Counted from the first letter of the stretch, positions 11,270-23,870 are shown. The stretch is 64,000 bases of DNA from Leptidea sinapis (GCF_905404315.1 NC_066276.1:11736001-11800000); one strand, 5' to 3'. Program-made: numbers and translations. Notes: generated from the letters alone by a model not told the origin.

Positions 11270-12512
11270 AGTATCTACCTGGAGGATTAAGCGCGTAAGG
11301 TTATATTTTCGCAAGTAAAGCGCAGAGTGGCACATGTATATAAGAGTGGTAACATGTTTATAATTACGGACTAGATATTGTGATTGTGATGGATAGGTCA
11401 CAAACTCTAAGCCTTAAAATTTTAACTAAACTTTGTTTTAATCAATCGCTTATTATTTTCTTTGTGAATAAACGATGATATAAAACTTGAAACTTCCACA
11501 TTTCATGTATAAATATTGTAAGAGAGGCAATAAACTTTTAATATTGTGTAAATTTCATGTGTTGGCGTTTAATGGCCCCATTTAATAATTGCGTAATACT
11601 ACGTGTCATTGAAATGTTCAGTTTGTACTCTATCACAATTAAATTAGGTTCATAATAAAATATTCGTTCAGCAATGATTTTTACAACCTCGTAAAAACAT
11701 CTAACTTGTTCTAAAACTTACGATTTACACGTGTCAAATTGAGTTGTTTAAGTCTCTAAAATAAAATTGAGATTTAACCTTACCAGCTAACCAGCTATAT
11801 TATAACTCCTGAATATACTCATAACTTGTACATTTCGTATTGAATAGAAAAAGAATATATTTTTTATATTCGACAATTTACATGTCTAAGAAATTAAAGA
11901 AGATTATAATATTAAAACGACGAAATATAACAAAAGTATTTAAAATATTATTAAAACTAGCAAACCGAAGCGGACTCTTTTAACTAATGCCATTTTGGCG
12001 CCCTTGATGCGCACTAATAATGACGTCATTGTGACGTTCATTGGCGAGGATTGATTGAAAATTCATATTTGTGTCCAGTCTTTTATTTGAAATTTTTCAA
12101 ACCTTTCAAATATTTTAATTTCCCAGAAGAGTTTCCCAGAAATTATTAGACTTTAATAAAATATTCATCAAAAATACTGATGATGCATGTAAAAAAATAT
12201 TTGACTCATTTAAAAAATCATATGCATGCTATTTATTAACTTCGGTGTAATGAAGTAATAATTGATAAACATGTTTTCGACAGCTAGGGCAGTTACAAAC
12301 TTAATTGGTATCAAGCTTGCACCAAAATATCGATGACTCGAGAAGTCCCTGTACTGTCCTCTCCGACATACTGCTGAATGCTTGGACAGGGACTATGTCG
12401 AAACTCACTTCGATACTTTATTAACAGATTTTTTAACGATTTAGAAGATCTCTGGTGTGTAATATTTTTTTTCTTAAATGTTGGATATTTTGTATCTCTT
12501 ATTGAAAGTCAG
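11270..12512. other. Non-coding stretch with a CRE-type site
   Basis: Mostly AT-rich. A palindromic TGACGTCA at 12021-12028 is followed by a half site (TGACGT at 12032-12037) in a slightly GC-richer patch (11985-12060). Arms GTCCCTGT (12345-12352) and ACAGGGAC (12386-12393) could form a hairpin. Confidence 0.4.
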
Positions 12513-12668
12513 AATGCCACCTATTCAAAACGATATATACATTCTCAGACCTTAGCACAACGAAATATATTGTGGTTTGTTAAAGAAAGATTTGACAAAA
12601 ATCTGCAAATAATAGACAATGCTAAAATCAAACGACTATACGTGGTACTTGGAAATTCCACCAAAAAG
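12513..12668 (+). CDS. Candidate exon, unknown product
   Basis: An open stretch of exactly 52 codons lies between a pyrimidine-containing tract ending in CAG (before 12513) and a strong donor AAG|GTGAGT at 12669. Both boundaries are phase 0 in the frame open from 12378. The predicted peptide begins NATYSKRYIH, contains TLAQRNILWFVKERFDK and ends LGNSTKK. I do not recognise the family. It is plus strand, opposite to foxo, so it would belong to another gene or to a decayed mobile element. Base use is as AT-rich as the surroundings, which weakens the case. Confidence 0.17.
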
Positions 12669-14025
12669 GTGAGTTTATTTAGTATTTAATTTTAACAATA
12701 GACACAAAACATAGTCGCATAACGTACCATCAACAAATTAGCTCGTCAAAATAATCTCAGTTTAAGTTTAACGTTGAGATGTTGGCGAGAGCCCAGATCT
12801 ATATTCAACAGCTCGTACTGCACTTGACCCCACCTAAGGAGTTTATCGGTGTGCCAATACGTTTTGTGATCGTTTGCCGATAACTAGCAACAAGTTTTTT
12901 CGATTTTAATGTAGATTTAGATACTTTTATCTATAATCAAAATAAATAAATCATAATAAGGATTTTTTAAAGATATTTGTATCACGTTGTACAACGATTT
13001 GTTAATTTATTTATCGAATGTCGAGTTTTGTGCAGAAGCACAACAATGAAAAAAAACGTAAGCCATACTTTTTATTTGATTATAATGAAGGCGTTACACA
13101 ATTGGTTACACACAGCTTTATCATCTCATTAATTTCTAAGAGAAAATGTAAAATAACAATAAATACTTGTTACATAAAAAGTATTTGTTAATGAAAATAT
13201 GCATTCAAAATGCATTAAGGATGAAAAGTAATACGTCTTATTGAAATACTTATCAAATGAAGCAGGCATGACTATATGAAAATCACTTTGGATCCATTGT
13301 AACAGAATGACGGTGGAAAATTAAAACATTTCGGTAATAACTATCGAAGCCTAAGTGATGATGAAAATAGGTTTTTTAAAAGCGAGGGGAGATCTACTTT
13401 CTTCAGAGCGTTACGCAAACACCTATTCAATCCTTCAATGGGCTCGATGAGATTGTGAGAGGAGCATAGAACTAGCGGTGGCAGTCTTAATGGTATTGTA
13501 GACAAAAAATACCAAGATCGTGTTACAATGGTCGCCGAGTGTTTGCAGGAACAAGATTAATCATCTGTGGGGATTCGTACAGCGCCGCACCTTCGAGACT
13601 TGCACAAAATTAATCATTTCAACGCGTTATTGTCATCACTTCTCCCACGCATAAATACTTTAACGAAATTACAATTATGCCAACATTTGAAGATCATTTT
13701 TAAATACGTTTCATATCTATTTGATTAATAGGATCGTTTATAATTCGAGATGCTCTCGGGAGGACATAGAAGAATTACGGAGCGTAAAGTTGGCTGTAAT
13801 CTCGATCGTCCATTTCACAGAATGGTGAAGTATCACAAAAGTTACACATGGACGTTATAACAACGGAACTTGACATATTTGTTACTCCCTCAGTCAGCAT
13901 ATTCTCCTCGAATGACCGCCAATTTATGTGAAAACTTGTGCACCGGTTACAGTGTGACCTATAAGTTTTCAAAAGGTTTTCACTCGTCAAATAACTATCT
14001 GTAGCTAGGTGCGTCGAAGGTAAAT
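12669..14025. other. Non-coding stretch
   Basis: AT-rich to about 13350, then mixed composition. No family resemblance in any frame I read. Confidence 0.4.
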
Positions 14026-14304
14026 ATGTCAGGTCAAAGTTTGAACGCAGAACTTTATGGTTTCGAGCAGCAATATGTCAATTCAGCGATTGAAATATGG
14101 CGACAAAGTTGCGTAGAATGGGAAGCGGGCGACTGCCGAATGCCGGCTAGCGAGCGAAGCGACGCCACTGTTTCCGCGTATGTTGACGTGATGCATGATG
14201 GCTTTTGTGTAACAATCGCTAGATTTACGTTGGGTCTCGCTGCGAATACTAAATTTTATCTGCACATATCGGACACCGTGACAGATTGGAGCGAGCTAAC
14301 ATAA
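14026..14304 (+). CDS. Open reading frame of unknown status in a GC-richer island
   Basis: A 92-codon frame starts MSGQSLNAELYGFEQQY and ends TVTDWSELT. It has clearly higher GC and CpG than its surroundings and no low-complexity content. The start context (AAATATGTCAG) is unremarkable. I recognise no domain, signal peptide or membrane segment. It could be a small gene, an exon, or a chance frame in a CpG-rich regulatory region; a chance frame is the more likely reading. Confidence 0.13.
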   Translation: MSGQSLNAELYGFEQQYVNSAIEIWRQSCVEWEAGDCRMPASERSDATVSAYVDVMHDGFCVTIARFTLGLAANTKFYLHISDTVTDWSELT

Positions 14305-15394
14305 AGCAGATTGTGGGTCAATTACCTCACAACTGAGCAGGCCTGCGCCGATAAATGATCCAAGTGTATACGTGGTTTAACAAATAGGAGCGATATATCA
14401 CAGTAAGTGAGGATTGTCAATCGGTCGGTGGTCGTGCCTGTCGGAACGCGAAGGGGATCAGTAAAATATTCCACTTACCGAATTGCGGCTCGGTAAATGG
14501 CCATAATTAACATACCTCATCACTGCTACATGCTCAAATATAGAAAGATCTTTCTTTCAACAAGATATAAGACAAGAAAAATTGAACTTATTGAATAATG
14601 ATCGTGTTGAGATTATCTTAAATACATATTATTAAATGCCGTCTAGAGCTTTTCCTTGCGTGTTCAACTTCAGGCATGCCCAGATCTTAAAAGAATAGCT
14701 CATTTGCATTAGAAGATTTTAAATATTTGCATAATATGCTAAAATATACATAGAATCGCTATATCATATTGAATATGGGTAGCACTAAGGTCAGTGTTCC
14801 ATTAGCCGTCCCAATACGTATTAATACGGGTTCGGATATAACAAACGACAGCGAAAGAAAGGTAAGAAATGAAAGAGAAGGAGCGTAGCATACATGCTGC
14901 CAAGGAAGTGAAAGGGAAGAGAGACCTTACGTGATCAATTTTTCTCTTTTATTTTGAAGACAGGGACAAATAACATAATTTAATAACAAATAACATAGTG
15001 AAAATTAAAGCAAATTTTGTGATCATGTCATTCTTTAGGACACGAACTCATAATAAACTATTCATTACTTAGAATGTCTGTCAAATTAGTTCCCCTAAGT
15101 TTCCGACAGTATACGTATGACCGATAAATGGACGGATTCTCTCGTGAAAACGTTTCCTGAAGCCGGAACCAGGCGACAACGCGATAGCCTCGGAGACAGG
15201 GGGACAACTGCCCCTCCACATTTGACAGCAACGGTCAATTACATCAACTTTTGATCGGTTATATCTAATGATATAAATTGAGTATTATAACAAGTATGTT
15301 TCAACGACGTCCATGACTAGATGTTGCGGCTTATATATATAAGAATAAGTGTATAATTTCGTATTTTTAATAAAATACTTTGACGGATTTTAAC
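14305..15394. other. Non-coding stretch
   Basis: The GC-richer character continues to about 14500, then AT-rich DNA. A palindrome CGTATTAATACG lies near 14816. No gene seen. Confidence 0.4.
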
Positions 15395-15625
15395 GTGTAA
15401 GAGGAGGACGAACAAACAAATGGGTTACCTGATGGTAAGTGATCACCTTAGCCCATACTATCTTGTAACACAAGGTGAATCACCTAGAGTTGCCAGCCTT
15501 ATAAAGCGTTGAATAAACGTACATATGAATTCGAAAACTCATCGTTACGTGGCGAGCGAGGATCGAACTGGGGCCTCCGTCGTTAGAGTCAACGGTTTAA
15601 CCTTTTGCGACACCGACGCTTATAC
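15395..15625 (-). repeat. tRNA-headed SINE (family B'), copy 1
   Basis: On the minus strand a tRNA-like head (complement of GAGGATCGAACTGGGGCC, a B-box, at about 15557-15574) is followed by a body and then a tail shared with family B (complement of GATGGTAAGTGATCACC at 15431-15447). Similar units are at 30812-31022 (minus) and 45215-45475 (plus). Confidence 0.75.
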
Positions 15626-17120
15626 GACGACCTCCTATCTGTATTTTAGCTTTATTTTTATTTAATAATATAAACATTAGCTTTGTGTCTGATACAAAAA
15701 GCTGATTATTATTTTTTGTCATTTTATAAACTAAGTACATACTTAATGTAGGCACCTATATAAAAAAAACTATAAATTAAATTAAGAACGGCTTAAGCAA
15801 TCCTGAAGAAAATACGTATATATAGTAAGACAAGCTCAAATGGACGAACATAATATAAGATTGCTTAGAGGTTGCCTTAGACTGGGCGCGTGTCTATTAA
15901 GGTGGATTCTGGTGACAGCTACCTTGATGGACCAAGTTTTAAAGTCCACGTCGAAAGGAGTAACGGTAAAAAGCTTGTCTATACATAAATGCAACGTAAT
16001 TTTAAATACATTCGCACATATTGAAAGTATCTATGTCGTTAGGTAGGCGTCCGCTTGTCGCGTCGGCAGGTATGTCGACGGCGCCACATCAGCTTCTGCC
16101 AGATTAATGGATCGTTCCCCCCCATCCCCTCTCCATCACAGATATATGACACACGCGATTACATCTCAACGCTTAATCAGTTAAATTTATTCAGGTAATA
16201 AAACAATACAGCGATGAGAAGTCAAGCGACCTTCACTCTCAACAAGTAGCGAACTTACATTTATGCTCGATAAAACACTTCGGAATGACTCCTCGTTAAT
16301 CACTGAAACATCGAAACTTAGTCGCCGAGCACTTAAAGTTTAACGAACAATAATAACGGCCGATGAAAAAAAGATACGACCTCCGTTGTGAGATTGTAAA
16401 AAGTAATGTAATAGTGTCAGGAAAGGGCTAGGCCTAGTTTAGAGGGATGTTGTAATGAGGCGAGGATCGATAAATTTGAATGTTGGGAGGCGCCGCGGTC
16501 GCTCAGCGACTTGCAACTTTTTTTCGAGGCAAGGGAAAGCGCGCCAACTTGACGCCAACTGATTGAGGCGGCTTTCCATTGAAAGATATTATAGTTTCAC
16601 TATAGCACGGCAGATGTTGGAAATCAAATTTCTTTCGCGGTTTTTATGTCATATATATGTGAACATGTAGATTAAAGCGTAAGAGCACTTAAGCGCGTAA
16701 GTGAGTTGCTTCCTCCATCTTCCTCTTGTTACAAGAGTCATGGTCTCATCGGCATGTTGGTTCATCGATTTAGACGCTCTCATAACAAAAACTGCCTGCG
16801 GTATTTGATCCAAGGGCTCTTTCATTATTAAGATGACCTAATAAAAGGTGATCACCGCTATTCACGCTCTCCTTTAAAACCCGAGAAATTATTATAGGGA
16901 GTTTTGTGTGCTTATAAAGTGCCTGCGTGATTATAATTATTGAGATTGTAATATTAATTTAGTCACGAATTTTAATAAAAAATATTTGTATTTTAAGATG
17001 ATTTTTATGTCACAAAAATATCTTATAGATTATTATAACACTAGATAGCACAACGGGCATGTTGATATCCTGAAAATGAAAACCCATGTCACGTCCGATC
17101 ATGAATATCAAAGAAATACA
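15626..17120. other. Non-coding stretch with a GC-richer island at about 16040-16620
   Basis: The island includes CGCTTGTCGCGTCGGCAGG, a C-run near 16118, GGCGCCGCGGTCGCTCAGCG near 16490 and GCGCGCCAACTTGACG near 16540. No exon recognised. Short remnants of B-type tail (GGTGATCACCGC) are near 16850. Confidence 0.35.
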
Positions 17121-17124
17121 AACG

Positions 17125-17385
17125 AAGTTTTTTTTGAAGTGAAACTTCTTTCGAATCGTTGTGATTTCAAACAGGATGCAACGGAAAAAACGACAGGTAA
17201 GAGACACAAATACAAAAATGTGTAGGATGAAGCCGGCAAAGAATGAGACAGAAATATGCATACTATTGAAGTGAAAATTTCTTTATCATCGCTGTGATTT
17301 GAAAGTCGATGAAACGAAAAAGCGACTTTAAAGAGCAGTCACATCAATTCATAATATTTAACATGGGAGATAATAAGACAGGAAG
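17125..17385. repeat. Degenerate tandem duplication, about 135-bp period
   Basis: TGAAGTGAAACTTCTTTCG at about 17136 and TGAAGTGAAAATTTCTTTA at about 17264 start two parallel blocks, each continuing GTGATTT.AAA, then GATG.AACG.AAAAA.CGAC, and ending with AGACAG.A..ATGCATA-like sequence. Clearly related but diverged. Confidence 0.55.
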
Positions 17386-17689
17386 CATAATACTATGTTT
17401 TGGTACCAGGCGATCATAGTTAAAGAAGAGATTGTCTTATGTATGGCGCGAGTATACCTTAATATATTCTGACTCCAAGCGCACGACGTATTACTACATA
17501 GACACCAGGAGAACATATTATTATATATATTAGTGGTCGTTCTCGTAGTCTTTCATAGCGGTTGAAATCATGTGTCATCCTAGCAACACGTACCAGGAAT
17601 TCATATGCAGTTTTGAGGATCAGGCACCATGCAGGTTTCACTTCTGACATGTGTACTTTGTACGCATGCAATGTTTTTTTTATGGATAA

Positions 17690-18215
17690 GGAGGACAAAC
17701 GAGTGTACGGGTCATCTGGTGTTAAGTGATAACCGCCGCCCACATTCTCTTGCAACACCAGAGGAATCACAGGAGCGTTGCCGGTCTTTAAGGAAGGTGT
17801 ACGCGCTTTTTTTGAAGGTACCCATGTCGTATCGTCCCGGAAACACCGCACAAGGAAGTTCATTCCACAGCTTTGTAGTACGTGGAAGGAAGCTCCTTGA
17901 AAACCGCACTGTGATGGAATGCCACACATCCAGATGATGGGGATGATGACCTAACTTGTGGCGTATCTTGCGAAGGAATTCGGCAGCAGGAATCAGGTGA
18001 AACAGCTCTTCGGCACACTCCCCATGATAAATGCGCGCTCTCTCTCTCTCTGCGTTGCATACGGTCAAATGGATCGAGCTGATACTGGGGTGCGCCAGAC
18101 CAGAGATGACAGCAAAACTCTATATGTGGCCAGACCTGCGCTTTGTAGAACGTTAGAATGTGGGGCCGGCTTGAAGTATTGCCGTGCTCTATTTATAACG
18201 CCCAGATTCTTCGAA
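17690..18215 (-). mobile_element. Jockey/CR1-like retrotransposon 3' end (family B), longest copy
   Basis: The minus strand reads YKAQVWPHIEFCCHLWSGAP, then QYQLDPFDRMQRRE (about 18060-18170), a GA-repeat interruption near 18040, ECAEELFHLIPAAEFLRK, DVWHSITVRFSRSFLPRTTK and LWNELPCAVFPGRYDMGTFK, ending in the tail RQRSCDSSGVA. After the stop comes the shared 3' tail (complement of GTGTTAAGTGATAACCGCCG). The sequence between the HLWSGAP and ECAEEL motifs is shortened across the GA run, consistent with an internal deletion. Confidence 0.85.
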
Positions 18216-19985
18216 GCCAATTAAAATATATATCTAGCATACAGTTATTTGAACTTTCTTCTTTCCTGTATGTCTGGCCTATGTTCATTCAAATGTTGAT
18301 ATGTGCAAATTATTATTCGATTCAGCAATCAGTTTGCGACTACGTTTACACTAAATGAAAATCCGGTTGTTTTTGAATATTTCTAGATTCAAAAGAAACA
18401 TAGTTATAAAATAAAAACATTGATTAGCTTTATTAGCAATTCGTCGGTTTTCTAATAAACCAGAGAAAAGTAAAAAAAAAACAAAGTTGTTCAAAATAAC
18501 GCTCGACATTATAGCAATGTTTGGACGCAGATCTTACATCGGGGCTGCAATTTTACCTCAACTATCAATTGTTGAGGTAGCTGCTACTGATACAAACGTC
18601 TGAATATTTCTAGTTTTGTACCCTTCATAACAAACTATATCAAATGAAGACCGTCTCGCAGTTTGAATGAAAAATCCTCTAATGAATAATTGGTATTTGA
18701 TAATTCAATCTTAGCACTATTAGTTACTTAATTATAGGTTCCGGCAACTTGATCTTGATCGGTGCAATTTAATTGGTAGAAGTTGTGACTAGCAAGATCC
18801 AATGCAGTAGTGCGGGGGGGGATGTTAGGTAAGTATTGTTCATTCATGATGTTTTTTTAATCCATTTCTTTTTTGGGTTTCTTGCTGACTCTTCTCAACT
18901 TTAAAGCCAGCTTTACAAATCGGTGGTAGGGTTAAAAAGGTAACCGAGGATTCAACAGTGTTCCGACTTATACAAATTTATTGACTCAACACTTTGAATT
19001 TATACGATTTTATATTATATTTAGATTTATACTCGTACCGGTGGGTTCGATTCGCAAATTACTTAGTTGAAACATCAACGGGTGAAACGTATCGGTTGTG
19101 ATGAGCCGTGAAGGAAATTGTTTATCTTTATATTGTTGTGTTTTTTTTTTGTGTATGAGCATAGTGAAATACGTGTAGGTATATAATACTCATCAATAAC
19201 TACGGTATACATACCCTATGTGTGCTGGATCCTATCACTGAGGTACTTTCTTATTAAGATTTCTATGGGTGAAGAAACCTTTACAGATTGTGTATTTCGA
19301 TCGCTATGACAGCGAGTAATAAAATGTATATTATAAAATATAGTTAAATCATGTACACTATTGTACAAGACGTAATGTAAAATTATCTTTTCGGAACTTT
19401 TTCTATTTCATACGTAAGAAGAAGCTTCTTCTTCTTGACAATTAAAAAAAATAAATCATCTGTTCTAGAGGTTTTAAACAGCCATCTGACAGGCCCTTGA
19501 AAGTGTCTGTTACAGCTCAGTGGTTTTAAGTTTCACTTGTACCTTTCTCTTTTAACCCATAAGTTATAACATAGCACGAGTCACTTATTAAGTTAAACCA
19601 CTTCGTTAAGGTGAAATGCCGTCAAAAGTGGTCGTTTTTCTATTCGTCGTATAATTAAATAATCATCATTATATAATTTTTATTTAATCACTCGCAGATC
19701 CTGTTCATTTAAAAAACATCATACACTCACGGGTACGAAAACTTGGTAAAGCATTAAAATTGTGATAATTCGAGTTTACACTACAAACTTAAACATATTC
19801 TTAACGATGTCGCCAATTTTGGACTTTAAATTTTTTTACAAAGATTTTATCGAAAAATCATCCATAACCGCTTCACATGCTCCTGGACTAGCCTGTAAAT
19901 AATACTCCATTGTACAGGAGACCAATAGTGTTGGCGGGCTAACCGATGTCGTGCTGTGGCTTTTGGTTATAATCTGTCCAGCGGA
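18216..19985. other. Non-coding stretch
   Basis: AT-rich. Contains an 18-bp perfect palindrome AAGAAGAAGCTTCTTCTT at 19416-19433. No exon seen. Confidence 0.4.
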
Positions 19986-20059
19986 TGTAGCGGCCGGTAC
20001 GTAAAGCACAGATTGCACGATGAGTCAACACTTGTTCGATTAATGACACTGTTTGCACT

Positions 20060-20222
20060 ATATAATATTGGACAGCCCTAGCACAGGCTTAGGTCTAATT
20101 GGGCTGCCAGTTGCAATCACCAGCCTTAAGTTTTAGTTTAATGCTTTGGTCTATAAATTATGGTGTAAATGGTGTTCACTTTTTTAAGTCTCTAAATAAA
20201 TAAATAAATAAAAAAAAAACAC
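20060..20222 (+). mobile_element. Retroposon 3' end with (AAAT)n tail
   Basis: GGCTGCCAGTTGCAATCACC, AATGCTTTGGTCTATAAATT and GGTGTTCACTTTTTTAAGTC are followed by a short (AAAT)n and A-run at 20195-20220, a typical non-LTR or SINE 3' end. The element body is not recognised. Confidence 0.5.
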
Positions 20223-20324
20223 ATTTTTAAGAATCCCAAAACGCCTTAGATGTTCAGTAACCGCAATGAAATAAAAAATTTCGACAACTTAACACTTTCT
20301 ATTTCCAGAAAACACTCTAAAACA

Positions 20325-20540
20325 TCAATTCAAATTCAAAAACACTTTATTCATGTAGGTCACAGAAATGACATTTATGAATGCCAAAAAAAAATATAAA
20401 AATATTGTTTCTTATTGAATTTACCGCTACTTCGTAAAGGGTTGAGCTAATGAGAAGAAGTAGCAAGAAACTCATTGCCACTCTTTTAAGTCAAGATTTA
20501 CAATTTAGTTGTTTTACAAATCATTTCAATTACAATATAT
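20325..20540 (-). mobile_element. Non-LTR 3' unit (family F), copy 1
   Basis: The complement contains AGAGTGGCAATGAGTTTCTT, GCTACTTCTTCTCATTAGCT, TTTCTGTGACCTACATGAAT and an AAGTGTTTTTGAATTTGAA end. A second, shorter copy is at 48335-48395. Confidence 0.7.
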
Positions 20541-20866
20541 GCAAAGTGACGCAACAAAAATACTCAAATGTCAAAAACTTAAAGGCTTACATGAGTAAGT
20601 CAAAAAAAGACAAAAAAAAGTAAATTAATACTTATAAACACAAGAGTTATTGCGTATAGTAGATGCATCAATCCACACATACCGTAAATAAATAGAGGCA
20701 TTATGTTTCGGACAACTGACACGGTTCAAATAAAGCACAATCCTAAAATGCAGTCTATCTTTCCTAATCACCCTCATAAGATTATCATTAGTAAAAGAAG
20801 TACAATGTTAGATACACTTTAAAAAAATTGTTGCATGGCCAAAATTTGGTGTTACCAAGTATACAT

Positions 20867-21434
20867 GTCGCAGGGATATGATAATAACAGAGATTTGGTC
20901 AATTCCCTAAATGATTTAATCAAATCAAATTTAATCAAATGTTTAGAGAACAACACGATTTTATTATTTCTCCAAATAAATCCAGTGATTTGATCAAATT
21001 CCAGAATTGGTTCTGTGAAATGACAATAAGTGACGCCACTAGAAAATATTAGGATGTAAAAGTAACCTTTAGCCTTTAAAGAAACTTTTATCTGTTTTGA
21101 GGTTAGGTTACATTAATTTGATTTTAAAGAGAATGGTGCGTTACCTTTTAATAGGAGTGGTGCTAGGGGACAGAGGGCATCTCCCTCCCTATCCCCTTCC
21201 CCGCTCACCCCCCTCCGCCTCAGACACGATACAAAATTTTTACCAAATTATGTCTAAGTCTTACCAAATAAACCTATTAAATATCAAAGAAAAGGCTTTT
21301 TGTCATTTCACGGAACCAACTCTGGCATTTGGTCAAATCACTAGATTTGTTTCGAGAAATGGTAAAACCGTGTTGTTATTTTAAAATCGTCCGTGATATG
21401 ACCGAATCAATGTTTTAAGATTATCCCTGCGACG
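20867..21434. mobile_element. Foldback-type element with long terminal inverted repeats
   Basis: The termini are GTCGCAGGGATA (20867-20878) and its complement (21423-21434). The inverted similarity extends inward over roughly 140-165 bp per arm: CAACACG.TTTTA, CCAGTGATTTGATCAAAT versus CTAGTGATTTGACCAAATG, and GTTCYGTGAAATGACA.TAAG are found in the same order on both arms (left to about 21030, right from about 21296). The middle is a short GC-rich segment (about 21170-21225). GTATA occurs at 20859-20863 and 21435-21439 and may be a target duplication, though three extra bases intervene on the left. No transposase frame. The superfamily cannot be assigned from sight. Confidence 0.85.
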
Positions 21435-23756
21435 TATATAAATAAAGACAAGGAAGTTGAAAAATAATAATATGTTTACATATGTGTCTATTATTATAAT
21501 AGTATACCAATATTGTATGTAATCATGAGAAAAACATCAATCGCAGAGAAACAAATAGTGAATATAAATTCTTTGAATACATTAATGATATGATCACGAA
21601 GTATTTTTTACAATTTTATTAAAATATTCGCAAAATATTTCATGCACAATGCGGAAATTGTGTTGTTATTATAACAGAATATGTATGTATTGAAAGGACT
21701 GATAGGTTTGTTGCATCATAAAAATTGGTTGTCTGTAAAATCGGTTTACGGAGGATAATTTAACGTGATGACGTCATAAGAAAACATCTTTTTATACGAT
21801 GTCACATCATTTTTTTAGTCGAAATGGTTACATAACCTATTATTACTGCACTCGCATCACATGACACTTTTTCGTGCGTGCAGCCGGCGTTTAGCGATTT
21901 ATAAGTCGTTATCAGGTCAAAAAGTAATTCCCAACAGTAAAAGAGATGAAAAGAAAGACTTGGTAGACGACGGGTGTGATAACTTTAAAAACGCCTTTTC
22001 AGGTGAGACTTACAGCCGCTTTCTATAACCTCGCGACACCCAGAACGTTATGCAAAAAAGTTTGTATGTACTCTTTTTTACCTATTTTTAAAGCACAATG
22101 ATTTATTTGTAAAAATAGAAATGTTCGAATTTCTAAATATCCCTGCAAATTTTTACGAGCTAATTTAACAAATCGAGTGTCATTGAAAAATGAAGCTCCG
22201 TCGGGACCGTTTTCAAGCGATGATTTTTATTTTATTAAATGTCGACTAAAACCGCATTAATCGTATCGTGGACTTCATAATTATTTGCTTCATATATATT
22301 TTAACGATGAAAGTCGTTCTAAAACAACAGTGTACCGTTGGTATATTTAATTTAACAGTGATCGACTAACATTCAGGGTCGAAAGAAGTCAACGCCCTTT
22401 GATGGATATTACGGAACAACAAGTGATCGCAGAGAAAATTTTAATTCAACAAAAGAGAAAATTCAAAGATCGTTTATTGTAATGCCAAAAGCAGGAAATA
22501 GATTATCAAAATAATCTCAGAAAATCTGTCTATAAAGTGCAATTATAGGTGATCCAAATCGTTAAATATAAGTATCAATATATTATTATATTCAATATTC
22601 CTCGCTTAAATATGCTTAAAAGATGTAAAATGAGGATGCAGAACCCAATGGAGATCACGCTTTAAATCCCACACCACATGCACTTATTAAGATATTTACA
22701 TTCGTAGAATTATTATATTATCCATAATTATAAGTAATTAAATTAAACACACTAGCCCCGTTAGCTCAAGTTTAAACCCCAGGTAGCAGAGTTAGGAAGT
22801 ATCAGCCAGAGAGGAATATCTGTGTCTCAGTCAAAAAGAGGAAGGCCGGATTGGCCATCTTAAGATGAAATTGAAAGTTAAATGGAAGTGGAAGTGAATA
22901 TGTGCAGACATTGTACTGTCAAGGTCTTCCTCATTCGATATATCTTTAGTTCGTGATTTCTGTTTGGTTAATCGTGTATCGTTTACTTTCAATGTGACAA
23001 AACTTACACGTAAAAACAAGTTTGATTCAGTTACACCAAGGTTGAATAGCCAATCAAATTCATAAGTTCAATGACCGAACTACAAAAACAAAATATAAAT
23101 AAAAGAATAATATTTACAGGTAAATAATACTATTTATATCTTGACGTTGCCTACACACACCGCTTGAATGGGCGTCTTCTACCGCACCAACACGGGGACT
23201 GCGGGCCTTCCATGAACTCTTATTGCGATTCAATTGACAACCTAAAATGAACTGCATTGCTATTTCGTACCACGACGTGATTAGAGCTATCTAATTTTGG
23301 TTGACGTCAAATCAACTCAGATGTCAACTGATCGCAAACTGAATTAGTTCGTTCATGCATTCGTACCATGAGGTAATATTTCAACCGAAGCTGTGTGATA
23401 GGATAGCTTATGTGTCAAAGTGAACGATTCGAAAAAAGTTGCTACTTCCTCAGAGGAAAGTGAATGTTGTTGTTAAAAACTTTAAAAAAATAGTAAAAAC
23501 ATACAGAAAAGGAAAATTTAATGGATGAAAGATGAGATGAGAATACTTTATTGGACTTTTTTGTAAAACAAAGTACTGGAAATAAATACCAAAAATGAAA
23601 ATACTAAAAACGAGGCAGGGCTATAGCCTGTTCGCAGGAACGAATTAAATAAAATGTACTCTGCGGTCTTGTCAAATCAAACATCAATGGAGGTGCGTTC
23701 ATAACTTGTAATTTTTTTAACTTGTGATTTTTAGTAATAGCACGTATCACACAAAA
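21435..23756. other. Non-coding stretch with two CRE-type sites
   Basis: TGACGTCA occurs at 21769-21776 and 23302-23309. The rest is AT-rich with no exon recognised. Confidence 0.4.
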
Positions 23757-23870
23757 AAAACATTATACGGGCAAGAGGCTAACGTGATGGCGAGTGGTGA
23801 GGCAACCGTCCATGGACATCCGGAAACCAGGGGTCAAAACATGGGTTGCCGGCCTTTACACAAAATATCA
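23757..23870 (-). mobile_element. Family C retrotransposon 3' tail fragment
   Basis: GGGCAAGAGGCTAACGTGATGG, CGTCCATGGACATCCGG and GGGTTGCCGGCCTTTA are the complement of the family C tail seen at 480-560. Confidence 0.75.

Noticed and set aside
17459..17929. Longest open frame (156 codons, minus strand)
   Set aside because: It runs across the family B retrotransposon tail and flank in a frame that mixes tail-derived sequence (VIPLVLQENVGGG) with unrelated sequence; no gene.
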